Shown here piece after piece: positions 27,595 through 35,730 of a stretch of 64,000 bases of DNA. The notes below the pieces were generated by a model, which was given only the letters and a program-made list of their open reading frames with translations, did not search any database and had not been told where the DNA came from. The position numbers and the translations under genes are program-made. The DNA is from Nostocoides sp. (GTDB taxonomy: Bacteria > Actinomycetota > Actinomycetes > Actinomycetales > Dermatophilaceae): contig JADJVJ010000001.1 of the NCBI GenBank assembly GCA_016716625.1, positions 1-64,000 of the forward strand, in the 5' to 3' direction. Each line of letters begins with the position of its first letter. The stretch's first letter is position 1.

Positions 27595-27839
27595 GCAGCT
27601 CAACGGAGTCGACGGCATACCGTCACCTCCGTCCGACAGCTATGGTCTGGCTCCTGCGGGACTGCACCGACCCCGCCGGTGTCTTCACCACAGAGGTCGC
27701 CGCCCTCGAATCACGCGCCGACCTCCAGCGCCGGCTGCTCTGCGACTACGGCCCCATCCCCGAACGGCTCGAGACCATCACCATCACCACCGCCCCCGTG
27801 GTCCCCCAACGCCCAGCCGCGATCCAGGCTCACCCGTGA
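27591..27839 (+). CDS. Small hypothetical protein in tns operon
   Basis: 82 residues from ATG 27591, overlapping the stop of the gene before. Reads SSSTESTAYRHLRPTAMVWLL, then a mixed domain and a proline-rich end. No family recognised. The start GTG of the WhiB-like gene overlaps its stop, so translation continues through the operon without a gap. Confidence 0.6.
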   Translation: MSSSTESTAYRHLRPTAMVWLLRDCTDPAGVFTTEVAALESRADLQRRLLCDYGPIPERLETITITTAPVVPQRPAAIQAHP

Positions 27840-28144
27840 GGGGCATCAGCCGGGAGGTCCTTGCTCGCGATGCGGCCTGGAGCCTCGCCGACGGCAGCTG
27901 CAAGGACCTCACCGTCGAATGGGCTCGCTGGGAGGCCACTTATGCCGCCTCACCCACCGCCGCTGCCCGGCAGGCCGCACTCACAAGACCCGCCGCCGTC
28001 TGCGGCGCCTGTCCCATCGCGTCCGAGTGTGCCGACCTCGCTGAGCTGTCCGGCTACACCGGCATCGCCGCCGGTCAGGGCTACCGCAACGGCCGACCCG
28101 ACCACGCCAGGCGGCGTCACCCGAAACAGAGGAGAACGGCATGA
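27836..28144 (+). CDS. WhiB-like Fe-S protein inside the transposition operon
   Basis: 102 residues, GTG start overlapping the upstream stop. Four cysteines are spaced as in WhiB proteins: C22 in ADGSCKD, then C56, C59 and C65 in CGACPIASEC. A glycine turn (GYTGIAAG) and a basic tail (RRRHPKQRR) follow, as in the DNA-binding end of the family. WhiB proteins are actinobacterial 4Fe-4S regulators that sense redox or NO and usually bind the primary sigma factor. Here the GxWGG turn is altered, so it is a divergent member. Its place in the tns operon suggests control of transposition by redox state or stress; that is an inference. Confidence 0.75.
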   Translation: MRGISREVLARDAAWSLADGSCKDLTVEWARWEATYAASPTAAARQAALTRPAAVCGACPIASECADLAELSGYTGIAAGQGYRNGRPDHARRRHPKQRRTA

Positions 28145-28623
28145 CCGAGCCGACCCAACCATCTGGCACACGAGGAAGAGCAGCCATGACGACATGGCAC
28201 CTGCACCCCACGTTCCTGCGCCTGAACGACGGCATCTACGTGCGAGTCCTACTCGTGTTCGACCCGATCACCCGGCAACTCGTCGCGGCGGGCCCGGCCG
28301 AGACCACGTCCGAACTGAACGATGTCGTTCGACTGGCCGTGATCCGGGCCGGCGAACCGACAGAGCTGCGGCACATGCCCAACCCTGTGTTCGGCGACCT
28401 GGAAGCCAACCTGATGCAGATCATGGCCCGCCAAGGCTTCCGGCATGACATCGATGCCGCCGACCTCGGTGACGAGGTGGTGTGGGTGATCGGTGCTGCC
28501 CGGGATGTCAGCGACACCGTGCACGGATCCAAGCCGGCCACCAAGGCAGACCTGGTTGCTGCGTTGGACGCGTGCAACGCGGCCGGGTCACGGCACGGCC
28601 AGACCACGGTCCCTGCTGGGTGA
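28141..28623 (+). CDS. Hypothetical protein, last of the coupled tns operon
   Basis: 160 residues from ATG 28141, overlapping the WhiB-like stop. A second start at ATG 28186 (MTTWHLHPTFLRLNDG) would remove a loose 15-residue leader. The pattern TFLRLNDGIYVRVLLVFDP then GDLEANLMQIMARQGFRHDID looks like a small alpha-beta domain. No family recognised and no catalytic motif seen. A hairpin follows it, then the second tniQ. Confidence 0.6.
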   Translation: MTEPTQPSGTRGRAAMTTWHLHPTFLRLNDGIYVRVLLVFDPITRQLVAAGPAETTSELNDVVRLAVIRAGEPTELRHMPNPVFGDLEANLMQIMARQGFRHDIDAADLGDEVVWVIGAARDVSDTVHGSKPATKADLVAALDACNAAGSRHGQTTVPAG

Positions 28624-28679
28624 GCCGCGTGACCGGTAGCCTCATCCGTGACGCCCACCCTTGCGAGGGATCGGGAAGT

Positions 28680-28720
28680 GACCCCCAGGATTTCCTGCCG
28701 GACGACAGGGCCTGGGGGTC
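28680..28720 (+). terminator. Strong hairpin between tns operon and second tniQ
   Basis: GACCCCCAGG (28680-28689) pairs exactly with CCTGGGGGTC (28711-28720), with a short inner stem CCTG/CAGG. There is no T tract. It could end or attenuate transcription before the second tniQ, or be an RNA or DNA structure used in recombination. Confidence 0.45.
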
Positions 28721-28744
28721 GCGCACACCTTGGGAGTCGGCGAC

Positions 28745-30412
28745 GTGAACGCGGCGTTGCCCGTCTCCGTGCGACCGCGACCCGAGGAGTCCGTCGAGTC
28801 CTGGCTCGAGCACCTGGCCGACGCCAACGGCCTCACCACCGCCCAGCTCCTCGCGGCCATCCGCAGCACCGGAGCCACCACCCGCTACCTCACCCTCGCA
28901 CCCTCGCCGGAGACCATCGCGCGACTCGCGGCCCTCGCCCGCGTTGACGAGCAGGTCGTGTCTGCCGCGACCCTCGCCTCCTTCGACGGCACCGCCCTCG
29001 ACCTCACCGGCCTCGACCCGGCCGATCGACACTCTTACCGGCAGGTCGCCACCCGCGGCTGGACCCCCGCCCACGGCACCCAGATCTGCCCCACCTGCCT
29101 CGCCGACACCGGCGCCTGGAAGACCACGTGGCGACTCCTCCTCGCCACCGCCTGCACCGACCACGGCCTCGTCCTGGCTGCGGAGTGCCCGTCGTGCGGG
29201 CGGCGGTTCCGCGACCAACGCCACTCCCACCTACGCCGCGTCGGCGCCGCGACGGTGTGCGGGAACCCGCTCGGCCAAGGGCCACTCAAGCAGTGCCTGC
29301 ACGACCTCACCGCCCTCCCGCGAGAGCCAGCCTCGCCAGCCGTCCTCGCGGCGCAGGCGAGGATCAACCCCGCCCTCGCCGGCAAGAAGGTGCCCGCGCT
29401 CGGGCAGCCGGCCAAGCCCGCGGCATACGTGACCGACATGCGGCATTTGACCACACTCCTGCTGCACCTGGCCGGACAACCCGGAGCCGACGGCCTCGCG
29501 CCATGGGTCGCCGACCTCGCCGCCATCGCCGCAGACCGCACCTCGACCCGCGGACCACGCTGGGGCATGCGCCCACCCGACAACCCAGGTCTTCGTGGTC
29601 AGGCGTTGGCGACCGCGGACGCGATCCTGGCCGCGGCCGACCTCGACACTGCAGCCACGCTCCTGACGCCGTGGACCGAGCTCACCCCGACAACGAACGA
29701 CGGGCCGCTCGGCTGGCTGGCCGACCGCACCGTCATGACTCCCACCCTGACTCGCCTCGTCATGGCCGCCCGCGCCCCGCACCGGCGCCTGTCCCACCAC
29801 CTCGACAAACCAGGAGGAGCTCGTATGCCGATCAACCTGCTCGTCATCCCCCAGGTAATCCCGCACGAGCAGTACCTCGAGCACCTGGCGGGTGCCTCCA
29901 GTTCCAGCGAGGCGACGGTTCGGCTCTTCGCTTCCCTGTCGCTTGCGCGGCTGCATCCGGACATCAAGTCCTGGGCGGCCGCCGCCGAAGCCTTGGGGAT
30001 GGCCGGCCCGATGGGAGTGCGGTGCGCCCGCGCCTGCTCGGCGACCATGCTCGTCACCGCCGACGAGTGGAAGGCTCGGATCTGGCGCGCCGCCGAGGAA
30101 TCACCACGGAGGGACTACCGCGCTACCGAGGCCAAGATCCGGCACCGACTCGGGATGAGCCGCTGGTTCGACGAATGGGCCCGCCGCTTCCGGCCCGGCA
30201 CCCGGCACGGCTCGTACGACCTGGGCCTGACCTGGCAATGGGTCCACGTCGCCCACGCCCACTTGGACCTCTCACCGGCCTGGCGCGGCAGGAAGCCGAC
30301 CGCCAAGGACCGAGCCCGCTACCGGACGTTCGAACGCTCCCTCAACGACCAGCAGCAACTTGAATTTGCCCGTCGGCTGCCGGTAGTGCGGGCGGAAATC
30401 CGTAATCGGTAA
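28745..30412 (+). CDS. TniQ family protein (second copy)
   Basis: 555 residues from GTG 28745. Opens like the first copy (LPVSVRPRPEESVESWLEHLADANGL) but is otherwise different. Zinc-ribbon cysteines are at about 115 and 118 (CPTC), 137, and 148 and 151 (CPSC). The C-terminal half has helical DNA-binding segments (WKARIWRAAEESPRRDY and a basic end). Tn7-like elements with two TniQ/TnsD proteins often use one for a fixed site and another for a second pathway such as mobile DNA. Here that is inference. It lies 121 bases after the previous gene, behind a hairpin, so it may be expressed separately. Confidence 0.8.
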   Translation: MNAALPVSVRPRPEESVESWLEHLADANGLTTAQLLAAIRSTGATTRYLTLAPSPETIARLAALARVDEQVVSAATLASFDGTALDLTGLDPADRHSYRQVATRGWTPAHGTQICPTCLADTGAWKTTWRLLLATACTDHGLVLAAECPSCGRRFRDQRHSHLRRVGAATVCGNPLGQGPLKQCLHDLTALPREPASPAVLAAQARINPALAGKKVPALGQPAKPAAYVTDMRHLTTLLLHLAGQPGADGLAPWVADLAAIAADRTSTRGPRWGMRPPDNPGLRGQALATADAILAAADLDTAATLLTPWTELTPTTNDGPLGWLADRTVMTPTLTRLVMAARAPHRRLSHHLDKPGGARMPINLLVIPQVIPHEQYLEHLAGASSSSEATVRLFASLSLARLHPDIKSWAAAAEALGMAGPMGVRCARACSATMLVTADEWKARIWRAAEESPRRDYRATEAKIRHRLGMSRWFDEWARRFRPGTRHGSYDLGLTWQWVHVAHAHLDLSPAWRGRKPTAKDRARYRTFERSLNDQQQLEFARRLPVVRAEIRNR

Positions 30413-30454
30413 ACAGTAGACAAGCATCGCGCTGGCCCGTAGACTTCTGGGGTC

Positions 30455-30473
30455 GCGCCCAACACCTGGGCGC
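30455..30473 (+). terminator. Hairpin after second tniQ
   Basis: GCGCCCA (30455-30461) and TGGGCGC (30467-30473) form a perfect 7-bp stem with a 5-base loop. It lies in the 79-base gap between tniQ and the next gene, so it could be a terminator or an operator for the small RHH-like gene. Confidence 0.4.
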
Positions 30474-30491
30474 CTTAGATCGGAGTGCAAG

Positions 30492-30737
30492 ATGGACAAG
30501 CCCGTCACCGTCAGACTGCGCGACTCTCAAGTGCGCGAGTTGATGGCCCTAGCCGTCATGGATGACGTGAGCTTGGCGGATCTGCTTCGCACTGCCGTGA
30601 CTGACTACGTGAACCAGCGGCTCTCGGACCCTGACCTCGTAAGCAAGGCCGAGGCGGCGAAGGAGCGCCAGAACAAGGTCTTCGAGGAACTCGTCCGGCC
30701 CCTAGCGGACGCATCGACGCGACCCGAGGCGCCCTGA
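30492..30737 (+). CDS. Ribbon-helix-helix-like small protein
   Basis: 81 residues. The N-terminal strand KPVTVRLRDSQVRELMALAV followed by two helices (DVSLADLLRTAVTDYVNQR) is a good ribbon-helix-helix pattern, as in small antitoxins and repressors that bind DNA as dimers. The C-terminal tail is charged. It stands 13 bases before the inositol-monophosphatase-like gene and could control the three-gene cassette that follows. A preceding hairpin may be its operator. No toxin partner of a known type is adjacent. Confidence 0.65.
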   Translation: MDKPVTVRLRDSQVRELMALAVMDDVSLADLLRTAVTDYVNQRLSDPDLVSKAEAAKERQNKVFEELVRPLADASTRPEAP

Positions 30738-30750
30738 TAGAAATTGGTGC

Positions 30751-31725
30751 ATGCACCCTGAACTCCTGAGAACGGGAATCCTAGCCGCGCTTCAGAGCGG
30801 ACTACGGTTTGCGGGGGCGTACCTGCTGGACGGCGACGAAGTGCTGTCGGCCGAGAGTTGGCACCCGGACGAGATCAGTGTGGATGAGCGCGACCGCCTG
30901 CTCCAGTTGCTGACTTCTGGAGCCGAGTTCACGGACGCCGAACTGAACAGGCACCTCGGGTCTCCACCCATACCGGCGGACCGTCGCACGCACCTCGTGC
31001 TAGTTGACGCGCTGCAGACGCACTTTCCCCACGCCTACGTCGTCGGAGAGGAAGCGTCTGATCGGGAGTGGGACATCGCCGAAGGTGCACCTGAGGACTC
31101 GCTGATCTTCCAAGTCGATGCCATTGACGGTTCCCTCCCCTACGACACTCTCACCTTCGGATTCAGCGTCAACCTGTTGGCATATCGGCGAGGTCCGAAA
31201 ACTGATGAACTCCTCTTTGCAGCCTTGGTCAACTCTTCTGGGTTCCTAGCAACATTCCAAGAGGGCGCCGGTGTCACAGTCGGGACCTTCAAGAATCAAC
31301 AGAGAGTCATCGAGCCGCTTTCGCAGAATTTTCGATCTGACTCCATCGCGGCCCTAGGTGCACTCCCTCGGCATCGCCGACTGATCGAGGCAATCCTCCG
31401 CGACGACTCGTTGACCGTCTTCACGACCGCCGGGGCGCCCGCGGCCTTAGGCCTCATTGCTGGCCGATTGGGAGTGCTGGTCGCCACAAAGAGCCAGACA
31501 ACGCATGATGCCGTATTTCTCCCGATCCTCGCTGCATTGGGTGTGCCGATCATGGTCGAGGGAGGGCTAGTCCTGGGACTTGAAGACGTGCGCCGCTTGT
31601 TCGCGCACGTCGCTCGATCGCAGGAGGATCGGCGGGCGCACCCAATACCGAGGTTCGTAGTTGCCCGCAACCCCATCTTTGGTGCTGCGATCGCCCGTCT
31701 CCTGTTCTCTGAAGAAGCGCAGTGA
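30751..31725 (+). CDS. Inositol-monophosphatase-like family protein
   Basis: 324 residues. The Li+-sensitive phosphatase superfamily core is visible: VVGEEASDREWD (metal-binding EE) and IFQVDAIDGSLPY, equivalent to the DPIDGT motif. The C-terminal aspartate region lies near SQTTHDAVFLPILAALG. Family members remove phosphate from inositol phosphates, 3'-phosphoadenosine phosphate or similar sugars. The substrate here cannot be told. It is preceded by an RHH-like gene and followed seven bases later by a membrane protein, forming a compact cassette with lower GC than the rest of the island. A nucleotide- or metabolite-based stress or defence module is possible but unproven. Confidence 0.7.
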   Translation: MHPELLRTGILAALQSGLRFAGAYLLDGDEVLSAESWHPDEISVDERDRLLQLLTSGAEFTDAELNRHLGSPPIPADRRTHLVLVDALQTHFPHAYVVGEEASDREWDIAEGAPEDSLIFQVDAIDGSLPYDTLTFGFSVNLLAYRRGPKTDELLFAALVNSSGFLATFQEGAGVTVGTFKNQQRVIEPLSQNFRSDSIAALGALPRHRRLIEAILRDDSLTVFTTAGAPAALGLIAGRLGVLVATKSQTTHDAVFLPILAALGVPIMVEGGLVLGLEDVRRLFAHVARSQEDRRAHPIPRFVVARNPIFGAAIARLLFSEEAQ

Positions 31726-31732
31726 TCACAGA

Positions 31733-32929
31733 ATGAAGTTGTGGGCCTTCAAGTACAGGGCTTTGCTGATCGGCGGCCTACTGCTGGCAGCTGCTCTACT
31801 GGCCTTCTGGCAAGCGGCTCGCTGCGAAACTCCTTTAGCTGCCAACATCTGGAGCAATGTAGGCTCTGCCTTGGGCACCACGGGTCTTGTGGGGATTATC
31901 TACGACTCGCTTTTAAAGCCGAAGATGCTATCGGAGATTAAGTCCAGTCTCGACATCGACGCTTCGGGCATAACGGCGATCGCTCCGATCGAGGATCTTG
32001 CCATCAGTAGGTGGACTCCACGCCACAAATCAGTCCTTGTGGTTATTCCTGACCTTCAGGACTGGCTGAAACACGGCGACTGGCGATTCCTATTGACCAC
32101 TGCTCAGAAGACACCGCTAACAGTCACAGTCTACGGGCATATCAATGAGGATGATGTTCCGCTGCTGCGTGAAACGCTATCGAGGACATGGGAAGAACCT
32201 GGACCAGGTGGCCAGTCGGCGGCCGGTCGAGGCAGCAAACTCAAGGTATTCCGGCGATCCGATCGTGCTCAAGTGTCCCTGTACCGAAGCGGGGACGCTG
32301 CCATCGTGAGTTTCGACGCCCCCTTCGCGACGTACGTTTATGGAGCCGCCGTTGGACTACAACTGCAAGCGAGCCGATCCGTTCTCTGGGAGTGGGTAGA
32401 TGGGGTCGAGACGCGCGTGGCACTCGGCTCTGAAGAACTGTGTCGCCTTCCGGCCACGAACCGTTGGGCTGGGGAGATGTCCACTGTTTCCCCACAAACA
32501 GCAAAAACCTCCACCTCTCAAGACATCAGCACTGCAACTGAGGATCACCCGTCTAGCGTGGATGTGCCTTGGACTCTAGAATCTCTCCGATCGCTGCTAG
32601 AGGCTCTAGATGCCGAGGCCCCAGTGCAAGCGGCAGCTCTGCGACGCTGCACACCTGAGGCCGGTGGAAAGGTCAACCGCGAGTTCATCTATGAAGCGGG
32701 AGGATATGAGGACGAGCGGATGTTGCGCGGCTTCACACGACCGTTCGCCCGGCTGACCGAGAGGCTGCAAGCGTCTGGCGACATACCTCAGGGGTTGTCG
32801 CCGATTTTCGTCGCGCGGTACCCCGCAGGGGCCAAGGCTTCCTACTTCTCGGTGCCACCAGAGGTTCCACCCCTCCTGAGTCAACTACCTGCGCCGCCTG
32901 ATACCAGCGACTCAGGCCTTCAGATGTAG
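31733..32929 (+). CDS. Membrane-anchored protein, partner of IMPase-like gene
   Basis: 398 residues from ATG 31733. Two hydrophobic spans open the protein (YRALLIGGLLLAAALLAFW and SNVGSALGTTGLVGIIYDSL). After them comes a soluble part with a Rossmann-like start (SVLVVIPDLQDWLKHGDWRF, TPLTVTVYGHINEDDVP) and a loose C-terminal half. No family recognised. Its codon and base composition is visibly lower in GC than its neighbours, as in the gene before. The pairing of a soluble enzyme and a membrane protein recalls two-part effector cassettes; this is inference only. Confidence 0.65.
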   Translation: MKLWAFKYRALLIGGLLLAAALLAFWQAARCETPLAANIWSNVGSALGTTGLVGIIYDSLLKPKMLSEIKSSLDIDASGITAIAPIEDLAISRWTPRHKSVLVVIPDLQDWLKHGDWRFLLTTAQKTPLTVTVYGHINEDDVPLLRETLSRTWEEPGPGGQSAAGRGSKLKVFRRSDRAQVSLYRSGDAAIVSFDAPFATYVYGAAVGLQLQASRSVLWEWVDGVETRVALGSEELCRLPATNRWAGEMSTVSPQTAKTSTSQDISTATEDHPSSVDVPWTLESLRSLLEALDAEAPVQAAALRRCTPEAGGKVNREFIYEAGGYEDERMLRGFTRPFARLTERLQASGDIPQGLSPIFVARYPAGAKASYFSVPPEVPPLLSQLPAPPDTSDSGLQM

Positions 32930-33072
32930 TACGCAAGTCCGACAATGTCCTTCCTGGGTGCTGTGGACGCTGGCGGGGGGAGTCTGCCAAGAAAGGTGAA
33001 GGCACGACCTTGGACTGTGCACCCGAAACGGGAATCGAAGTGATCGTGCAAGTTGTCCCGCGCGCGGTTACG

Positions 33073-33147
33073 CAATCTTGGCTGCATCTCGACAGTTGTC
33101 GAGATGCAGCGAAGATTTCGTAGTGTCGAGATGCAGCCAATCTTGCA
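33073..33147. repeat. Cluster of three 22-bp repeats, candidate transposon end
   Basis: Three copies of the core TGTCGAGATGCAGC lie in 75 bases: one inverted (33073-33094, exact over 22 bases to the inverse of 4851-4872), and two direct, starting at 33097 and 33124, 27 bases apart and slightly different. The inverted copy and the first direct copy form a palindrome around the bases GT. Such arrays are usual at ends of Tn7-like elements (TnsB sites), but can also be leftover ends of insertion sequences. Confidence 0.7.
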
Positions 33148-33497
33148 CAGTGACCTCTCGTATGTAACATAAACGTGGTCTTATGCGCTTTACTCTGATT
33201 GACGTTTCACGTTATGTGTACCGAGCGCGTGGCGCAGGCAGCAGTCGGCACCGCGGCCGCCCCCGGCGCACGCAACTGCATCAACGGCCATCGCCGCGGC
33301 ACTGAACCGGATCCCGTGCGTACGCGAGGTGCAGGGGCGGGCCGAACTTACCTTTGCCCGGACCTGACCGGGCAAAGGCTGAAACACACTTCCTGCAGCG
33401 CCGGGCGTCCCGCAAGCCGATCCCTATGCGTCGACGCATCCGGGAAGGGCGCGGCCGGACGTGTCCTTGCGCTCAACGAGGACCGTTGGCGGGACTG
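33148..33497. other. Non-coding gap with a strong hairpin
   Basis: No gene is supported in these 350 bases. CCTTTGCCCGG (33351-33361) and CCGGGCAAAGG (33368-33378) form a perfect 11-bp stem with a 6-base loop. An imperfect inverted repeat (GTAACATAAACGTG near 33164, CACGTTATGTGTAC near 33208) lies closer to the island repeats. Confidence 0.45.
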
Positions 33498-35438
33498 TTA
33501 CAGCAGCGCGTTGAGCGCGTTGAACAGTGATTCGAAACGGTCGAGCGCGGCCGCGGCGTGCGCGCCGAGCACGTCGGGATGCTCGATGAGGTAGCGCGCC
33601 GGGCCGAAGTGCCCGTACTCCTCCACGGTGCCCGGCAGCGTCCGGAAGTGGTCCTCGACCTCGACCGTGACACGTCCGGGTGCGCCGGCCGGTGCCTTCT
33701 TCGGCAGCGCCTGCTTCGCGGTGAGCCCGTAGGTCGCCTTGACCAGCTGGAGGTAGCCGTCGCGGCCGATGATGTCCTCCACGTCGGCCTCGCCGGGGCT
33801 TCCTTCAGCGAACATGTCGGCGCTGAAGACGTGCCCGTCCCGCAGCAGGTCCGACTCGCGCAGGTCGCGGACCTTCTTCTTGTCGCCGGCACCGTGGTCG
33901 GTCAAAACCGCGACGTGCAGCCTGCTGCCGCCGAAGAGCGCCATGAAGCTGGGAACCTTGGTGATGCCGCCGCACGGGGTGACCGTCCAGCGCGACTCGA
34001 GCGGGGATCGCCCCTGCTGGCGCAGCTGATCGCAGGCCCATTGGATGTACAGCAGGTCCGAGGGCCCTTCCACGAGAAGGCAGTGCTCCCCGACGAACAG
34101 CGTCTGCGTCAGGTCGTAGCCCAGGGCCGCCTGCAGCGGGAACAGGGTGTCCCCGTCCGTGGACAGGACCTGGTCGCCGACCTTGGTCCCGAGGACCTCC
34201 TCGTTCGGCCCGGTGGCGTCCTCGACGGTGCGGCAGCTGAGCAGGTTGGCAGCGTCGACCATGAACGGCGAGTGGGTGGTGTAGACGACTTGGTATCTGG
34301 GTAGGAGCTCCTCGCGGATGTAGCGCAACAGGTCCTCCTGCGCGCGTGCGTGCAGGGTCAGGCCGGGCTCGTCCAGCAGCACCACGAGGTTGTCGCCGTG
34401 CTGCTTCTGCACCTCGGAGAACCACACCAGGAAGGAGAAGAACCAGATGAACCCGGTGCTGCGCTCGTCGAGCCGGATCGTCGCCTCGTGCCGGGTGTTC
34501 TCGATGCGGGTCTGGAACACCTTGCCGCTATTGAACGGAGCTGGGTCACCAGGGCTGGCATGGTCGAAGCGGAACCGGACCTTCAGGTGCCGGTTCTGCG
34601 ACCAATACTTGAAGATCTTCTTCGACAGGCGGGTCTGCACGCCCTCGAGCTTGCTGATGAGCTCCTCGGAGGTCGCGATCTCGTTGATCGCCTCCGGCGT
34701 CGAGCCGACCATCGACAGCAACGCAAGGAACACCTGCGATCCCGTCAGCTGCTCGAGCGTGCCATTTGCCTTCGCGGCGAGCAGCTGGTCCAGCGACACC
34801 CTGCCCGGCAGTCGATCGTACTGGTCGTAGTAGACGAACTTCGGGAGCCGCTCTTCGAGATAGCCACGAACGGTGGACTGGACGCCGCCCCTTGGCCAGC
34901 GTTCGGTGAGCTCTTTGAGCAAGGCCTCCTGCTGCGGCGATGGCTCAGCGACATTCTTGAGCGCGGCCAGCAGCTCGGTGGTGTTGCCTGCTTCCGACAG
35001 CTCCTGCTTCTCCTGCTCGGACAGTCCGGAGCTCCCGACGGCGTGGCCGACCGCCGCTGCCAGGTCCACCGGGACAGTCCAGGTGAGCTTGTTGTCGTAG
35101 TCCTTCGCAACGACGACCTTGCGGGAGGTGACCGCCTCAGCGGTGCCGGCCATGGCGATGACCTCGGCGTACTCGTCGTCGTCGAGGTCCCACTCCGTCG
35201 TCAACGCCACGTCGACGTCTCCGGACTCCTCATATTCGGACCAGTTCATCCGCGGATAGCTCGTCTCGGACAAGTCAGCCCGCTCGGGCCGGACCGAGTT
35301 CAGCTTCTCCAGCGCCTCCAGCAGCGCGGTCTTACCGCTCTCGTTCTTGCCGACCAGGCAGGTGAGGTCATCGAACGTGAACCACTCGGAGTCCAGGGCG
35401 GACTTGAAGTTGGTAATGCGTGCCCGGGTCAGACGCAT
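33498..35438 (-). CDS. OLD-family ATPase with TOPRIM nuclease domain
   Basis: 646 residues from ATG 35438, chosen for the GAAGGAG site before it. The opening RLTRARITNFKSALDSEWF and Walker A GKNESGKT are typical of OLD/RecF-like ATPases. The ABC signature-like region and Walker B LVVLLDEPGLTLHARAQ come at about 340-360. The C-terminal TOPRIM domain has its glutamate in CLLVEGPSDLLYIQWA and acidic residues in VAVLTDHGAGD. OLD nucleases cut DNA and several act against phages (P2 Old, Gabija GajA). No GajB-like helicase is adjacent, so it is a lone class 1 type protein. It lies just outside the repeat cluster that may end the island. Confidence 0.8.
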   Translation of the reverse strand: MRLTRARITNFKSALDSEWFTFDDLTCLVGKNESGKTALLEALEKLNSVRPERADLSETSYPRMNWSEYEESGDVDVALTTEWDLDDDEYAEVIAMAGTAEAVTSRKVVVAKDYDNKLTWTVPVDLAAAVGHAVGSSGLSEQEKQELSEAGNTTELLAALKNVAEPSPQQEALLKELTERWPRGGVQSTVRGYLEERLPKFVYYDQYDRLPGRVSLDQLLAAKANGTLEQLTGSQVFLALLSMVGSTPEAINEIATSEELISKLEGVQTRLSKKIFKYWSQNRHLKVRFRFDHASPGDPAPFNSGKVFQTRIENTRHEATIRLDERSTGFIWFFSFLVWFSEVQKQHGDNLVVLLDEPGLTLHARAQEDLLRYIREELLPRYQVVYTTHSPFMVDAANLLSCRTVEDATGPNEEVLGTKVGDQVLSTDGDTLFPLQAALGYDLTQTLFVGEHCLLVEGPSDLLYIQWACDQLRQQGRSPLESRWTVTPCGGITKVPSFMALFGGSRLHVAVLTDHGAGDKKKVRDLRESDLLRDGHVFSADMFAEGSPGEADVEDIIGRDGYLQLVKATYGLTAKQALPKKAPAGAPGRVTVEVEDHFRTLPGTVEEYGHFGPARYLIEHPDVLGAHAAAALDRFESLFNALNALL

Positions 35439-35730
35439 GGATGCTCCTTCGGGAAGGCTGCTCTCGTGCTGTAAGCCTCGCACAGAGCGGTGACAGTCCG
35501 ACGACGAAGCGTTGGCTGACCCTATGCCGCTGCAACCATGCTTCCCGGCCACCGGGAATGGGTGTCGTCCTGGCACACGAGTGCGGCGAGCCTTGGCAGC
35601 TCGGGCCGAGACGGTGCGTCCCGGTGGACCCGTCCGGTGTTCACTACCGGGACGGGGAGGTCATGCGGCACCAGGTCAACGAGACCGCGCCCCAGTTTTG
35701 CGCGACCATTGCGGCATCTTCGTTGTAGTT

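Larger units (their letters stand above)
6121..33094. mobile_element. Tn7-like island carrying a defence-like locus
   Basis: The stretch holds a complete Tn7-type transposition set (tnsA, tnsB, tnsC and two tniQ genes, 21.7-30.4 kb). A multigene nuclease/helicase locus lies on its left (6.1-21.5 kb) and a small lower-GC cassette on its right (30.4-33 kb). A cluster of 22-bp repeats at 33073-33147 marks the probable right end. The left end is not resolved: only about 20 bases remain between the CTAG after the IS481 and the first cargo gene, so the end may have been lost or may coincide with 4851. No direct target duplication was found. Cargo defence loci are well known in Tn7-like elements; this combination is inferred from adjacency. 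Confidence 0.55.

Noticed and set aside
6120..33124. Target-site duplication for the island
   Set aside because: Five-base flanks at 4846-4850 and after 33094 differ; no convincing duplication was found, so none is claimed.
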